Below, piece after piece: positions 34,448 through 42,811 of a stretch of DNA of 64,000 nucleotides. The notes under the pieces are model-generated. The model was not told the DNA's origin. It searched no databases and saw nothing but the letters and a program-made list of their open reading frames with translations. This DNA is from CAVVPY01 sp963750295 (GTDB lineage Bacteria > Actinomycetota > Actinomycetes > Mycobacteriales > Jatrophihabitantaceae). A program made the translations under genes and the position numbers. Every line of letters starts with the position of its first letter. Positions within the stretch are counted from its first letter, which is position 1. The DNA lies in contig CAVVPY010000005.1 in assembly GCA_963750295.1 (NCBI GenBank), forward strand, positions 248,001-312,000, read 5' to 3'.

Positions 34448-37400
34448 TCATTGCGGCGTCCGCTGGGTGTTGCCGGTCTCGACGGTGATGCCGGCCCGGC
34501 TGCGGTACTCGGCCACGTAGCGCAGCAGCGCCGGACCGGTCGGCCGGCGTCCCGGCTGGATGTCGCACGAGGCCACCTTCGACTCCTGGATGTGCACGTT
34601 GGGGTCCAGCGTGACGCCGAACAGGTCGTTGGCCGAGTCGCCGGTCACGAGCGCGTCCCCGCCGACTCCCCAGTGGTAGGGCAGCCCGACCTGGTGGACG
34701 GTGCGGCCGGCCACCTGCAACGGCACGATCCGGTCGGTGACGAGCACCCGGGCCTCGATCGCCGTCCGGGCGGTGACGATCGTCGCCCAGCCGAGGTGTG
34801 CCAGCCCGCGCTCGCGCGCGAGATCCGGCGAGACCTCGCAGAAGAACTCCGGCTGCAACTCGGACAGGTAGGACAGCCACCTGCTCATCCCACCTGCCGT
34901 GTGGTGCTCGGTCAGCCGGTAGGTCGTGAACACGTACGGGAACACCTCCCAGGACGATTCGGGCGGTGACGGGTTCTGCGGGTTGTCCTTGCGCGGGAAC
35001 ACCTGGCGGGTCGGGTTGGCCTGCTGCCGGTAGAGCGGGTTGCGGACCGGCGACTCGGACGGTTCGTAGTGGGCCGGCAGCGGGCCGTCGAGCAGCCCGG
35101 CCGGGACGAACAGCCAGCCCTTGCCGTCGGCCTGCATGATGAACGGGTCGTCGCCGGCCAGGCCCTCGACGCCGCCGGTGCCGGGCTCGGGACGGTAGCC
35201 CGGAGCCTTGGTCGGCTCGAAGTCGGGGACGTCGTGCCCGGTCCAACTGCCCTGCTCGGCGTCCCACCAGACGTAGGCCTTGCGCTCGCTCCACGGCTTG
35301 CCGTCCGGATCGGCCGAGGCACGGTTGTACAGGATGCGCCGGTTGGCCGGCCACGCCCAGCCCCACTCCGGCGCGACCCAGGACTGCTCGGCACCGGGCT
35401 TGCGCCGGGCCGCCTGGTTCACGCCGTCCGCGTACACGCCGGTGTAGATCCAGCAGCCGCCGTCGGTCGAGCCGTCCGCGGCCAGCTCCAGGTACGAGTT
35501 CAGCGGCTGGCCGGCCTTCTCGCCGGACAGGTGCCGGCCGTTGATCTCGCGCAGCACCGCGTCCGCGGACGGATCGCCGTGCTCGTCGGTCGGGTAGTCC
35601 CAGACCAGATCGAGCAGCGGGCGGTCGCGCTCGAGCGCCGAGCCGGCCAGCCGCTCGCGGATCTTGCGGCCGAGGTGGAAGAAGAAGTGCAGTTCGCTGC
35701 GGCACTCGCCCGGCGGCTCGACCGCCTTGTGATGCCACTGCAGCATCCGCTGAGTCTGGGTGAACGAACCGTCCTTCTCGACGTGCGCGGCCGCGGGGAA
35801 GAAGAACACCTCGGTGGCGATGTCCTCGGTGCGCAGTTCGCCGGTCTCGATCTCGGGGCCGTCCTTCCAGAACGTCGCCGACTCGATCATGTTCAGGTCG
35901 CGGACGACCAGCCACTTCAGGTGTGCCATCGCCAGGCGTTGCATCTTGCCGTGCGCGGAGCCGACGGCCGGGTTCTGCCCGAGCAGGAAGTAGCCCTCGA
36001 CCTCGTCCTCGAGCATGGCCATGACCGTCGCGTAGGTGCCGTGGTCGCCGGTCAGCCGCGGCAGGTAGCCGAACGCGTAGTCGTTGTCCTCGGTGGCGGC
36101 GTCGCCCCAGTACGCCTTGAGCAGGCTGACCGCGAACTTGCGCGCGTCGGTCCAGAAGCCCTTCTGCGCCGGGCTGGTGATCGTGGCGACGTAGTCGTCG
36201 AGGCTGTCGTGCTCACCGACCTTCGGCATCGGCAGGTAGCCCGGCAGCAGGTTGAACAGGGTGGGGATGTCGGTCGAACCCTGGATGCTCGCGTGCCCGC
36301 GCAGCGCCAGGATGCCCCCGCCCGGACGGCCCATGTTGCCCAGCAGCAACTGGATGATCGCCGAGCCGCGGATGTACTGCACGCCGACCGAGTGATGCGT
36401 CCACCCGACCGAGTAGACCCACGCCGTGGTGCGCTCGCGTCCGCTGTTCGCGGTCACCGCCTCGCACACGCGCAGGAACGTCTCGGGCGGCACGCCGCAT
36501 GTTTCGTGCACCAGTTCCGGCGTGTATCGCGCGTAGTGCCGCTTGAGCACCTGGAACACGCAGCGCGGGTGCTGCAGCGTCTCGTCGCGGTGCACCTGGG
36601 CGTGGTGCAGGCTCGCGCCGTGCCCGCCCATCTCGTGACCGGCGCCGCGTTCCTCGCGCGAATCGTCGTGCTCGCCCTGGCTGCGCTCACGCTTGCCGCC
36701 GGCTGCGGGCTCGTCCACGCCCTCGTACTGCCAGCTGGACGTGTCGTAGCTGCCGGTCTCGGGGTCGTAGCCGGAGAACACGCCGTCCAGGTCGTCGGTG
36801 TCACGGAAGTCGTCGCGCAGGATCATGGACGCGTTGGTGTAGGCCAGCACGTAGTCGTGGAAGTACTTGTCGTTGCCCAGGATGTAGTTGACGATGCCGC
36901 CGAGGAAGGCGATGTCACTGCCGGCACGTAGCGGCACGTGCAGGTCGGCCACCGCCGAGGTCCGCGTGAAGCGCGGGTCGATGTGGATCACCATCGCGCC
37001 GCGCGCCTTGGCCTGCATCACCCACTGGAACCCGACCGGGTGGCACTCGGCCATGTTCGAGCCCTGGATGACGATGCAGTCGGAGTTCTGCAGGTCCTGC
37101 TGGAAGGTGGTGGCGCCGCCACGACCGAAGGAGGTTCCCAGACTGGGAACGGTGGCGCTGTGTCAAATACGGGCCTGGTTCTCGATCTGGATCGCGCCCA
37201 TCGCGGTGAACAGCTTCTTGATCAGGTAGTTCTCTTCGTTGTCGAGCGTCGCGCCGCCGAGGCCGGCGATGCCGAGCGTGCGTCGCACGATCACGCCGTT
37301 GTCGTCGCGGTCCTGCCAGGTCCGCGCGCGGCTCTCGACGACGCGGTCGGCGATCATGTCGGTGGCGGTCTCGAGGTCGAGCGGTTCCCACTCGGTGCCG

Positions 37401-37726
37401 TGCGGGCGGCGGTACAGCACGGCGGTCTGCCGGCCGGAACTGTTCACCAGTTGCTCGCTGGCCGAGCCCTTCGGGCACAGTCGCCCGCGTGAGACGGGCG
37501 AGTCGGGGTCGCCCTCGATCTGGATGACCTTCTCGTCCTTGACGTAGACCCGCTGTCCGCAGCCGACGGCGCAGTACGGGCAGATGCTCTGGACCACCTT
37601 GTCGGCGCTCTGCGTGCGCGCGATCGGTTTCTGCGGCGACTGCACGGCCGCGCCGCGTCCGAGCCGGTCCGGCCCGCTCAGCTGCCGTACGACCGGCCAC
37701 CCGAGCAACGACTTGCGCACGCTCAT
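34448..37726 (-). CDS. fdhA: Selenocysteine-containing formate dehydrogenase, major subunit (internal UGA decoded as Sec)
   Basis: ATG 37726, with GGAGG upstream, opens a 1092-residue protein if the UGA at 37165-37163 is read as Sec188. The N-terminus binds a [4Fe-4S] cluster (CPYCAVGCGQRVYV, then GRLCPKGS). Sec lies in IENQARI-U-HSATVPSLGTSF, as in FDH-N enzymes, followed by the molybdopterin domain (GSNMAECHPVGFQW) and a C-terminal domain containing LPYHWGVGGDALVTGDSAND. It oxidises formate to CO2 at a Mo/W bis-pterin centre. There is no Tat signal, so it is probably cytoplasmic-facing. Residues about 338-388 form a charged His-rich insert. Naive calling splits it into two genes. Confidence 0.95.
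37134..37165 (-). promoter_or_regulatory. SECIS-like hairpin next to the Sec UGA of fdhA
   Basis: On the coding strand the UGA (37165-37163) is followed after 12 bases by GTTCCCA-GTC-TGGGAAC (37150-37134), a perfect 7-bp stem with a three-base loop. Bacterial SECIS elements sit immediately 3' of UGA with an apical GU-containing loop at a similar distance. The loop GUC, with the flanking AGUCU, resembles the E. coli fdhF loop (AGGUCU). SelB binding is inferred. Confidence 0.8.
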
Positions 37727-37768
37727 CGGACCTCCGTTCGCACCGTAACCGATCACGCCATCCAACGA

Positions 37769-38263
37769 TTACCCGCCCGCGGCCCGTCCGAACCAACGGC
37801 GCCGCGGGGTGGCGGCCGGCTTCTCAGGTACCGGTTGGCGCTGCGGCGGGGCTGCGGTTGCCCGAGCCGCCCGCCACTTCGTCAGCGCCGCCTCGACGTT
37901 GACGGTCCGGACGCGCAACGGCGGGCCCTGCTGCGGCGCGCGGTGTGCCGCCCGGATGCGGTCGTTGAGCTCAAGGACGCACGTGCGGACCCGCGTCTCG
38001 GACGCCAGCGCCGCAAGCCGCTCGGGCAGGTCCTCGACCTCCTTGGCCAGCGCGAGCTGCGGCGGCAGGACGGCGGCCACCTCGACCTCTTCGCGGCGCA
38101 GGTAGTCGGCCACCCAGTCCAGCTCGCCGCGCGGCTGGTCGATGTCGGGGATCGGTTTGCCCTTACCGGGCAGATCGTCGAACTCGCCGCGGCGCTGCGC
38201 GGTGCTGATCTGGCCTTCGATCCAGTCGGGGAAGGACACCTGGCCGGGCTTGCGGGTCGTCAC
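37769..38263 (-). CDS. DUF1992 protein (DnaJ-homologue subfamily C28-like)
   Basis: 164 residues from GTG 38263, with GGAGGT seven bases ahead. The conserved family core is at the N-terminus: DWIEGQISTAQRRGEFDDLP and GKGKPIPDI, followed by a helix with LALAKEVEDLPERLAAL. The C-terminus is basic and Pro-rich. Function is unknown; eukaryotic relatives are related to DnaJ but the J domain is absent. It ends 42 bp before fdhA, and may share its transcript. Confidence 0.82.
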   Translation of the reverse strand: MTTRKPGQVSFPDWIEGQISTAQRRGEFDDLPGKGKPIPDIDQPRGELDWVADYLRREEVEVAAVLPPQLALAKEVEDLPERLAALASETRVRTCVLELNDRIRAAHRAPQQGPPLRVRTVNVEAALTKWRAARATAAPPQRQPVPEKPAATPRRRWFGRAAGG

Positions 38264-38326
38264 GGCGGGTACCTCCGATCACGATCGAGCCTAGTGGCGG
38301 TCCAGCCCGGTGTTCGGTCGCCGTGC

Positions 38327-39648
38327 TCAGCCGAGGGGGTCGTGGGCGTGGTTGCGTCGGGGTTGTCGGGTGGGGTCGATGTGGGCGGGTGGGATCCAGT
38401 GGGGGTGGCCGTGGAGCATGACGCAGGTCCAGCCCATGGCGTGGAATTCGGGGTGGTGGATCAGGCAGAGCAGGGCGGCGTTGGTGATGGCGGTGGGGCC
38501 GCCTTTCGCGTGGTCGGTGACGTGGTGGGCTTGGCAGTGTGCGGGTGGCGCGTCGCAGCCGGGGAACGAACAGCCTTGGTCGCGGGCGATCAGGGCCAGT
38601 CGTTGGCCTTCGGTGAACAGCCTCGCGGTGGGGGTCCACGCGCGAACGGAGGTGGCTCGGCCGGGCCCGGTGCGGTCGAGGATGACGCCGAGGTGGCGGG
38701 CGTCGCGGGCGGCCCAGTGTTGGGCTTGGGTGGCGGGGATGAGGGCGCCGTGGCGGTGCGGGCCAGGCCGGTGCCGGTGGTGAGTTGGTCGCGGGTCATG
38801 GTGAGGATGACGGTGGTGGCGATGCCGCCGCAGGTGGGCAGGTCGCCGGCGGCCAGGGTGCGGTGCAGGACGTGGTGCAGGGCGTCGTGGCGGCGTTGGC
38901 CGGCGGTGCGCTGGTCCGGGACGCGGATGCCGTCCTGCTCGACGGGTCGGGGTGCGGCCAGGGTGTCGAGCACGGTGCGCAGTTTTTCGGCGCATTCGGC
39001 GTCCAGGTCGCCCTCGAGGTGGGCCGAGCCGTCCGGGCGGGGGTGCAGGTCGAGGTAGCGGTGCCGGCGCCGGTAGGCGTAATCCTTGAGCGTGCCGTCC
39101 GGGTCCAGGGTGTCGCTGATCCGGCGGGCGATGGTGGCCAGCGTGGCCGGGTCGAACTGGCGCGCCTGCTCGACCAGCACCTGCTCGACCGTCTCTTCAT
39201 GGGCGACGCGGACACCATCGGGCAGGTGCTCGATGGTGTCGATGATGAGCGCGGCGTGCCGTTCGGAGATCTCACCGGCGCCCTGCGCGGCGGCGACCTG
39301 CGGGTAGATCGGGGCGAGCGCCTCACCGGACAGCGCGCGGCGCGGCCCGGCCGCCTCGGCGGCCCGCACCCGGGCGCGTGCCTCACCCGGCGGCACCCGC
39401 AGCACCTGGCGCACCAGCGCCGTCATCGACGCCGCCCCGCAGGTGTGGTCCAGGTGCCGCGCGGCCGCTTCGCTCACCACGGCGTGGTCGACGGCGGCGA
39501 GCCGGCGCCGCACGGTCTCGGCCCCGCGCCACAGCTCGAGCAGGTGGTCGTCCGAGAGGCCGATCACATCGGCGCCCAGCAGGTCGTCGATGGCCGAGTG
39601 CAGCCGGGCCAGCAGCGCCGCCCCCGCATCCACCACCGCTGCACTCAT
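38327..39648 (-). pseudogene. DUF222 / HNH endonuclease gene with a single-base frameshift
   Basis: ATG 39648 starts a DUF222 protein (MSAAVVDAGAALLARLHSAI, GEISERHAALIIDTIEHLPD). At about 38750-38765 the frame breaks in TGTGLAR, and the rest of the protein resumes in another frame: HGALIPATQAQHWAARDARH, then the HNH motif CSFPGCDAPPAHCQAHHVTD and LLCLIHHPEFH. Together they make a normal protein of about 440 residues. This is the 13E12 repeat family common in actinobacteria; HNH domains are metal-dependent nucleases, but the cellular role is unclear. A good promoter remains upstream, so the break is either recent or an assembly error. Confidence 0.8.
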
Positions 39649-39655
39649 ACGTTCT

Positions 39656-39685
39656 AATCTAGCTGTCCGATCAGACACCTGTCAA
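39656..39685 (-). promoter_or_regulatory. Sigma-70-type promoter of the DUF222/HNH gene, likely leaderless
   Basis: On the minus strand TTGACA (39685-39680) and TAGATT (39661-39656) are separated by 18 bases and lie 7 bases before ATG 39648. A transcript starting 7 bases from the -10 box would begin at the A of the start codon, so translation is probably leaderless. This is the best promoter match I noticed. Confidence 0.65.
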
Positions 39686-39706
39686 GGCGGTGACAGCGAC
39701 CCAGAC

Positions 39707-40051
39707 CTACGGGTTCTGGGCCAGGCCGATCACGTTGCCGTCCGCGTCCTGGACGGTGGCGATCCGCTTGCCGCCACCGACGTCGGTCGGCTCCTGGACC
39801 GTCTTGGCCCCGGCGTCGACCAGCGCCGCCAGCCCGGCGTCGATGTCGTCGACGTCGAAGTAGCCGACCGGTCCGGTCATGCCCTTGGCGTGCCCGTTCG
39901 GGTCGAGACCGACGTCCTGGCCGTTGATCCGGTACCCGACGTAGTAGGGCTCGTCCATGATCGGATCGGTGCCGAGCAGGGCGCCGTAGGTCGCCTTCGC
40001 GCTGTCGATGTCGCGCACCGGGAAGATGATCGTGTTCAGGATGGGGGGCAT
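39707..40051 (-). CDS. VOC/glyoxalase-like protein
   Basis: 114 residues from ATG 40051, with AAAGGACC upstream. The fold pattern is FPVRDIDSAKATYGALLG at the start and GGGKRIATVQDADGNVIGLAQ at the end, a single VOC module that should dimerise. It is divergent from the ECF sigma-factor gene, separated by 68 bp. VOC proteins beside such sigma factors are common and may be regulated by them. Substrate unknown. Confidence 0.83.
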   Translation of the reverse strand: MPPILNTIIFPVRDIDSAKATYGALLGTDPIMDEPYYVGYRINGQDVGLDPNGHAKGMTGPVGYFDVDDIDAGLAALVDAGAKTVQEPTDVGGGKRIATVQDADGNVIGLAQNP

Positions 40052-40119
40052 GGCCGGTCCTTTCGTCACAACGTCCCGCACGGGATCGTCACTGCTATGA
40101 CGGACGTCAGGCGAAGGAT

Positions 40120-40977
40120 GTGACCGTGGACCAGGACGACTGGCTGGCACAGCAGTTCGAGACGCACCGGCGTGACCTGCGCGCGGTCGCCCTGCGGATG
40201 CTGGGTTCCTCGAGCGAGGCCGACGACGCGGTCCAGGAAGCCTGGTTACGCCTGCACCGCAGCGACTCGGAATCCATCGAGAACCTCGGCGGCTGGTTGC
40301 GGACCGTGGTGTCGCGGGTGTGCCTGGACCTGCTGCGCGCGCGGGCGAGCCGGCGCGAGGATCCGTTCGACGAGGTCCCCGAGCCCGCGGCGGGCTCGGA
40401 TCCGGAACACGACGTGCTGCTCGCCGACTCGCTCGGCCCCGCCCTGCTCGTGGTGCTCGACACGCTGGCCCCGGCGCAGCGGCTGGCGTTCGTCCTGCAC
40501 GACCTGTTCGCCGTCCCCTTCGACGAGATCGCCGAGATCGTCGACCGCACGCCCGCCGCGACGCGCCAGCTCGCCAGCAGGGCGCGGCGCCGCGTGCAGG
40601 GGGCGTCCGCGATGTCGGCCGAGACCGGCCGGCGCCGTGAGATCGTCGCTGCGTTCCTTGCGGCCTCCCGTGACGGTGATTTCGGTGCGCTGCTCGCCCT
40701 GCTGGACCCGGATGTCGTGCTGCGTGCCGATGCCGCGGCGGTGACCGCGGGTGCCGAGGCGATCGTGCGCGGGGCGGCAGCGGTCGCCGAGACCTTCGCC
40801 GGCCGGGCCCGGGCGGCTCGTCCGGTGACGATCGACGGTGCGGCCGGCCTGGTATGGACGCGTGGTGGTGCGCCCCAGGTCGTGTTCGAGTTCGCCTTCG
40901 ACGGCGACACGATCGCGGCGATCGACCTGGTGGCCGATCCGGGCGTCCTTGCGGCGATCGAGCTCGACTACGCCTGA
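40120..40977 (+). CDS. ECF RNA polymerase sigma factor with SnoaL-like C-terminal domain (SigJ type)
   Basis: 285 residues from GTG 40120 (GTG 40126 also possible), with GAAGGA upstream. Sigma region 2 is LRAVALRMLGSSSEADDAVQEAWLRLHRS, split by region, and region 4 is QRLAFVLHDLFAVPFDEIAEIV with RTPAATRQLASRARRRV. Residues from about 175 form a SnoaL-like domain (EIVAAFLAASRDGDFGALLALLDP). No WLPEP motif of the ECF41 group is visible. The C-terminal domain probably takes the place of an anti-sigma factor in controlling activity (inference). It may regulate the divergent VOC gene. Confidence 0.87.
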   Translation: MTVDQDDWLAQQFETHRRDLRAVALRMLGSSSEADDAVQEAWLRLHRSDSESIENLGGWLRTVVSRVCLDLLRARASRREDPFDEVPEPAAGSDPEHDVLLADSLGPALLVVLDTLAPAQRLAFVLHDLFAVPFDEIAEIVDRTPAATRQLASRARRRVQGASAMSAETGRRREIVAAFLAASRDGDFGALLALLDPDVVLRADAAAVTAGAEAIVRGAAAVAETFAGRARAARPVTIDGAAGLVWTRGGAPQVVFEFAFDGDTIAAIDLVADPGVLAAIELDYA

Positions 40978-41744
40978 GGCCGCTGCCCGGTGACGACGGT
41001 CGCGCCGCGCTCGTCGTCGCGCAGCACCGAGGCGTCGAGCCCGTCCCCGGCGAGGATCGCCGCCGCGGTCCGCGCCTGAAGCAGGCTGGTCTCGGTCAGC
41101 AGCCGACCGCCGGGCGCCAGCCACTGCGCCGCCGCTGCGCTCACCCGGCGCAGCACATCCAGCCCGTCCGAGCCGCCGTCGAGGGTGGCGCGCGGTTCGT
41201 GCTCGCGTGCCTCCGGTGGCATCAGCGCGATCTCGTCGCTCGGCACGTACGGGACGTTCGCGGCGAGCAGGTCGATGCGCCCGCGAAGCTCTGCGGGCAG
41301 CGCGGCGTACAGGTCCCCTTCGTGCACCCGCGTCCCGGGTGGCACGTTGCGCCGCGCGTAGTCGAGCGCGGCCGGGTCGACGTCCGCGGCGTGCAGGCGC
41401 ACGTCCGGCAGCCGCGCGGCGATCGCGCTGCCGATCGCTCCCGCGCCGCAGCACAGGTCGACGACGACCGAGCCCCCGAACGCGACGGCCTGGTCGACGA
41501 GGAACTCGGTGCGCCGGCGCGGCACGAACACGCCCGGGCCGACGGCCACCCGTGCGCCGCAGAACTCCACCCAACCGAGGACGTGCTCGAGGGGCTCACC
41601 GCGGACCCGACGACGGACGAGGGTCTCGACGTGGCCCGGCGCGGTTACCAGCAGCCGCGCCTCGTCCTCGGCGAACACGCAGCCCGCCGCTCGCAGCCGC
41701 GTCACGATCGCCTCGATGTCCGTTGAAATCCTCCGCGTTACCAA
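40968..41744 (-). CDS. PrmC/HemK-like protein N5-glutamine methyltransferase
   Basis: Up to 258 residues. The SAM-binding block is VVVDLCCGAGAIGSAIAA, and the catalytic NPPY appears as AANVPYVPSDEIALMPPEA, the NVPY variant of a known actinobacterial subgroup. The C-terminus has AQWLAPGGRLLTETSLLQ. PrmC methylates the GGQ glutamine of release factors, but a second copy of this subgroup may modify other proteins. The start is uncertain: the longest frame opens at TTG 41744, while GGAGG sits inside it and GTG near 41708 is possible. It overlaps the sigma-factor gene end by 10 bp, convergently. Confidence 0.8.
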   Translation of the reverse strand: MVTRRISTDIEAIVTRLRAAGCVFAEDEARLLVTAPGHVETLVRRRVRGEPLEHVLGWVEFCGARVAVGPGVFVPRRRTEFLVDQAVAFGGSVVVDLCCGAGAIGSAIAARLPDVRLHAADVDPAALDYARRNVPPGTRVHEGDLYAALPAELRGRIDLLAANVPYVPSDEIALMPPEAREHEPRATLDGGSDGLDVLRRVSAAAAQWLAPGGRLLTETSLLQARTAAAILAGDGLDASVLRDDERGATVVTGQRPQA

Positions 41745-41850
41745 GTTGGTGCAGTCCGAATCTGCACGTTAGCCGCGAAAGTGCGCACCGGCGACGGGAT
41801 TGGGTCGCCGTGCTGCCGACCGTGCACGCCGCAGGGCAGACAATGTCGAT

Positions 41851-42150
41851 GTGCCCCAAGGCGATGCGGTCCACCGACTGGTGCGGCACCCCGATTCGCG
41901 ACCGACCGATCTCGACCACCTGCTCGAGACCGCGATCCGGCAACTGCTCGCGTCGCGGGCCGGGACGATCTGCCCGTCCGACGTCGCCCGCGCCGTCGGG
42001 ACCGCCCAGTCGTGGCGGGTGCTGATGGAGCCGGCCCGCCAGGCTGCCTGCCGCCTCGTCGCTTCCGGGGAGGTCGAGATCACCCAGCGCGACTGCGTCG
42101 TCGACCCTGCCCTCGCGCGCGGGCCGGTCCGCATCCGCCGCGTCCACTGA
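41851..42150 (+). CDS. DUF3253 protein
   Basis: GTG 41851 begins a 99-residue protein; the reading frame is open farther upstream but that part looks non-coding. The body, LETAIRQLLASRAGTICPSD followed by VARAVG and a conserved WRVLMEPARQAACRLVASGE, is typical of DUF3253, a winged-helix-like fold. Function unknown. It is divergent from the methyltransferase gene. Confidence 0.75.
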   Translation: MPQGDAVHRLVRHPDSRPTDLDHLLETAIRQLLASRAGTICPSDVARAVGTAQSWRVLMEPARQAACRLVASGEVEITQRDCVVDPALARGPVRIRRVH

Positions 42151-42193
42151 TCGCGGCTTTCAGGTTCTGGTTCGGTGCCGGCGCTTGTCAGCC

Positions 42194-42742
42194 TCAGCCC
42201 AGCCGCCGAGCGTGGAGCAGGGCGTGCGTGTGCTCGTCGTGCCAGCGTCCGTCCCCGTATCGGTGCGACGCGCGATGCCGCCCCTCGAGCGCGTAACCGG
42301 CGGTCGTGGCGGTGCGGCACGATCCGGCGTTCTCGACTGCGTGGAAGAGTTCCACCCGGCTGACGCCGAGTTCGGTGAGGGCGTAATCGCTGGCCAGCTG
42401 CAGGGCGGCGCTGGCAACCCCGTGCCCCCGGTGCGGCGGCGAGACCCAGAAGCCGACCTCGGCCGTCTCCTGCACGTGGTCGAGATGGAACAGCGAGATC
42501 GATCCGAGGACACCGGCCGGGCCGGTGGCCGCGACGACCGCCCAACTCGCGTGCGTGCCGTCCGACCAGTCTGCTCGGGCGAGACACCAGTCCGCGGCGG
42601 AACCGGTGAGCGGGTTCCACAGCGCGATCAGCGGATCGCTGCAGGCGGCGGCGACCTGCGCTGCGTCCGCCGAGGTCCATCCCCGCAACGTCACGTGCTC
42701 GCCTGCGACGGTCGTCGGTGTTCGCGCAGGTGTCGGTCTCAT
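42194..42742 (-). CDS. GNAT acetyltransferase (RimJ/RimL-like)
   Basis: 182 residues. The acetyl-CoA site is AEVGFWVSPPHRGHGVASAA, followed by NAGSCRTATTAGYALEGRHR, the usual RimJ/RimL pattern. It transfers an acetyl group to a protein N-terminus, antibiotic or small molecule; the target cannot be predicted. It is co-directional with dnaB upstream and convergent with DUF3253. Confidence 0.83.
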   Translation of the reverse strand: MRPTPARTPTTVAGEHVTLRGWTSADAAQVAAACSDPLIALWNPLTGSAADWCLARADWSDGTHASWAVVAATGPAGVLGSISLFHLDHVQETAEVGFWVSPPHRGHGVASAALQLASDYALTELGVSRVELFHAVENAGSCRTATTAGYALEGRHRASHRYGDGRWHDEHTHALLHARRLG

Positions 42743-42811
42743 CGCCGCCCCTCGTGGGGTTCGCTCTTGTTACGGACGTCGACATTCTCACCGACGCGGC
42801 GGCGCCGCAGG

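Noticed and set aside
35069..36931. A 620-codon plus-strand open frame opposite fdhA
   Set aside because: Composition-driven antisense frame; fdhA on the other strand is unmistakable.
37163..37726. Separate short molybdopterin-oxidoreductase gene ending at 37163
   Set aside because: It is the N-terminal part of fdhA up to the Sec codon, not an independent gene or pseudogene.
38327..39648. Intein, homing endonuclease or mobile element based on the HNH motif
   Set aside because: The DUF222 N-terminal domain marks the actinobacterial 13E12 family; there are no flanking repeats or host gene interruption.
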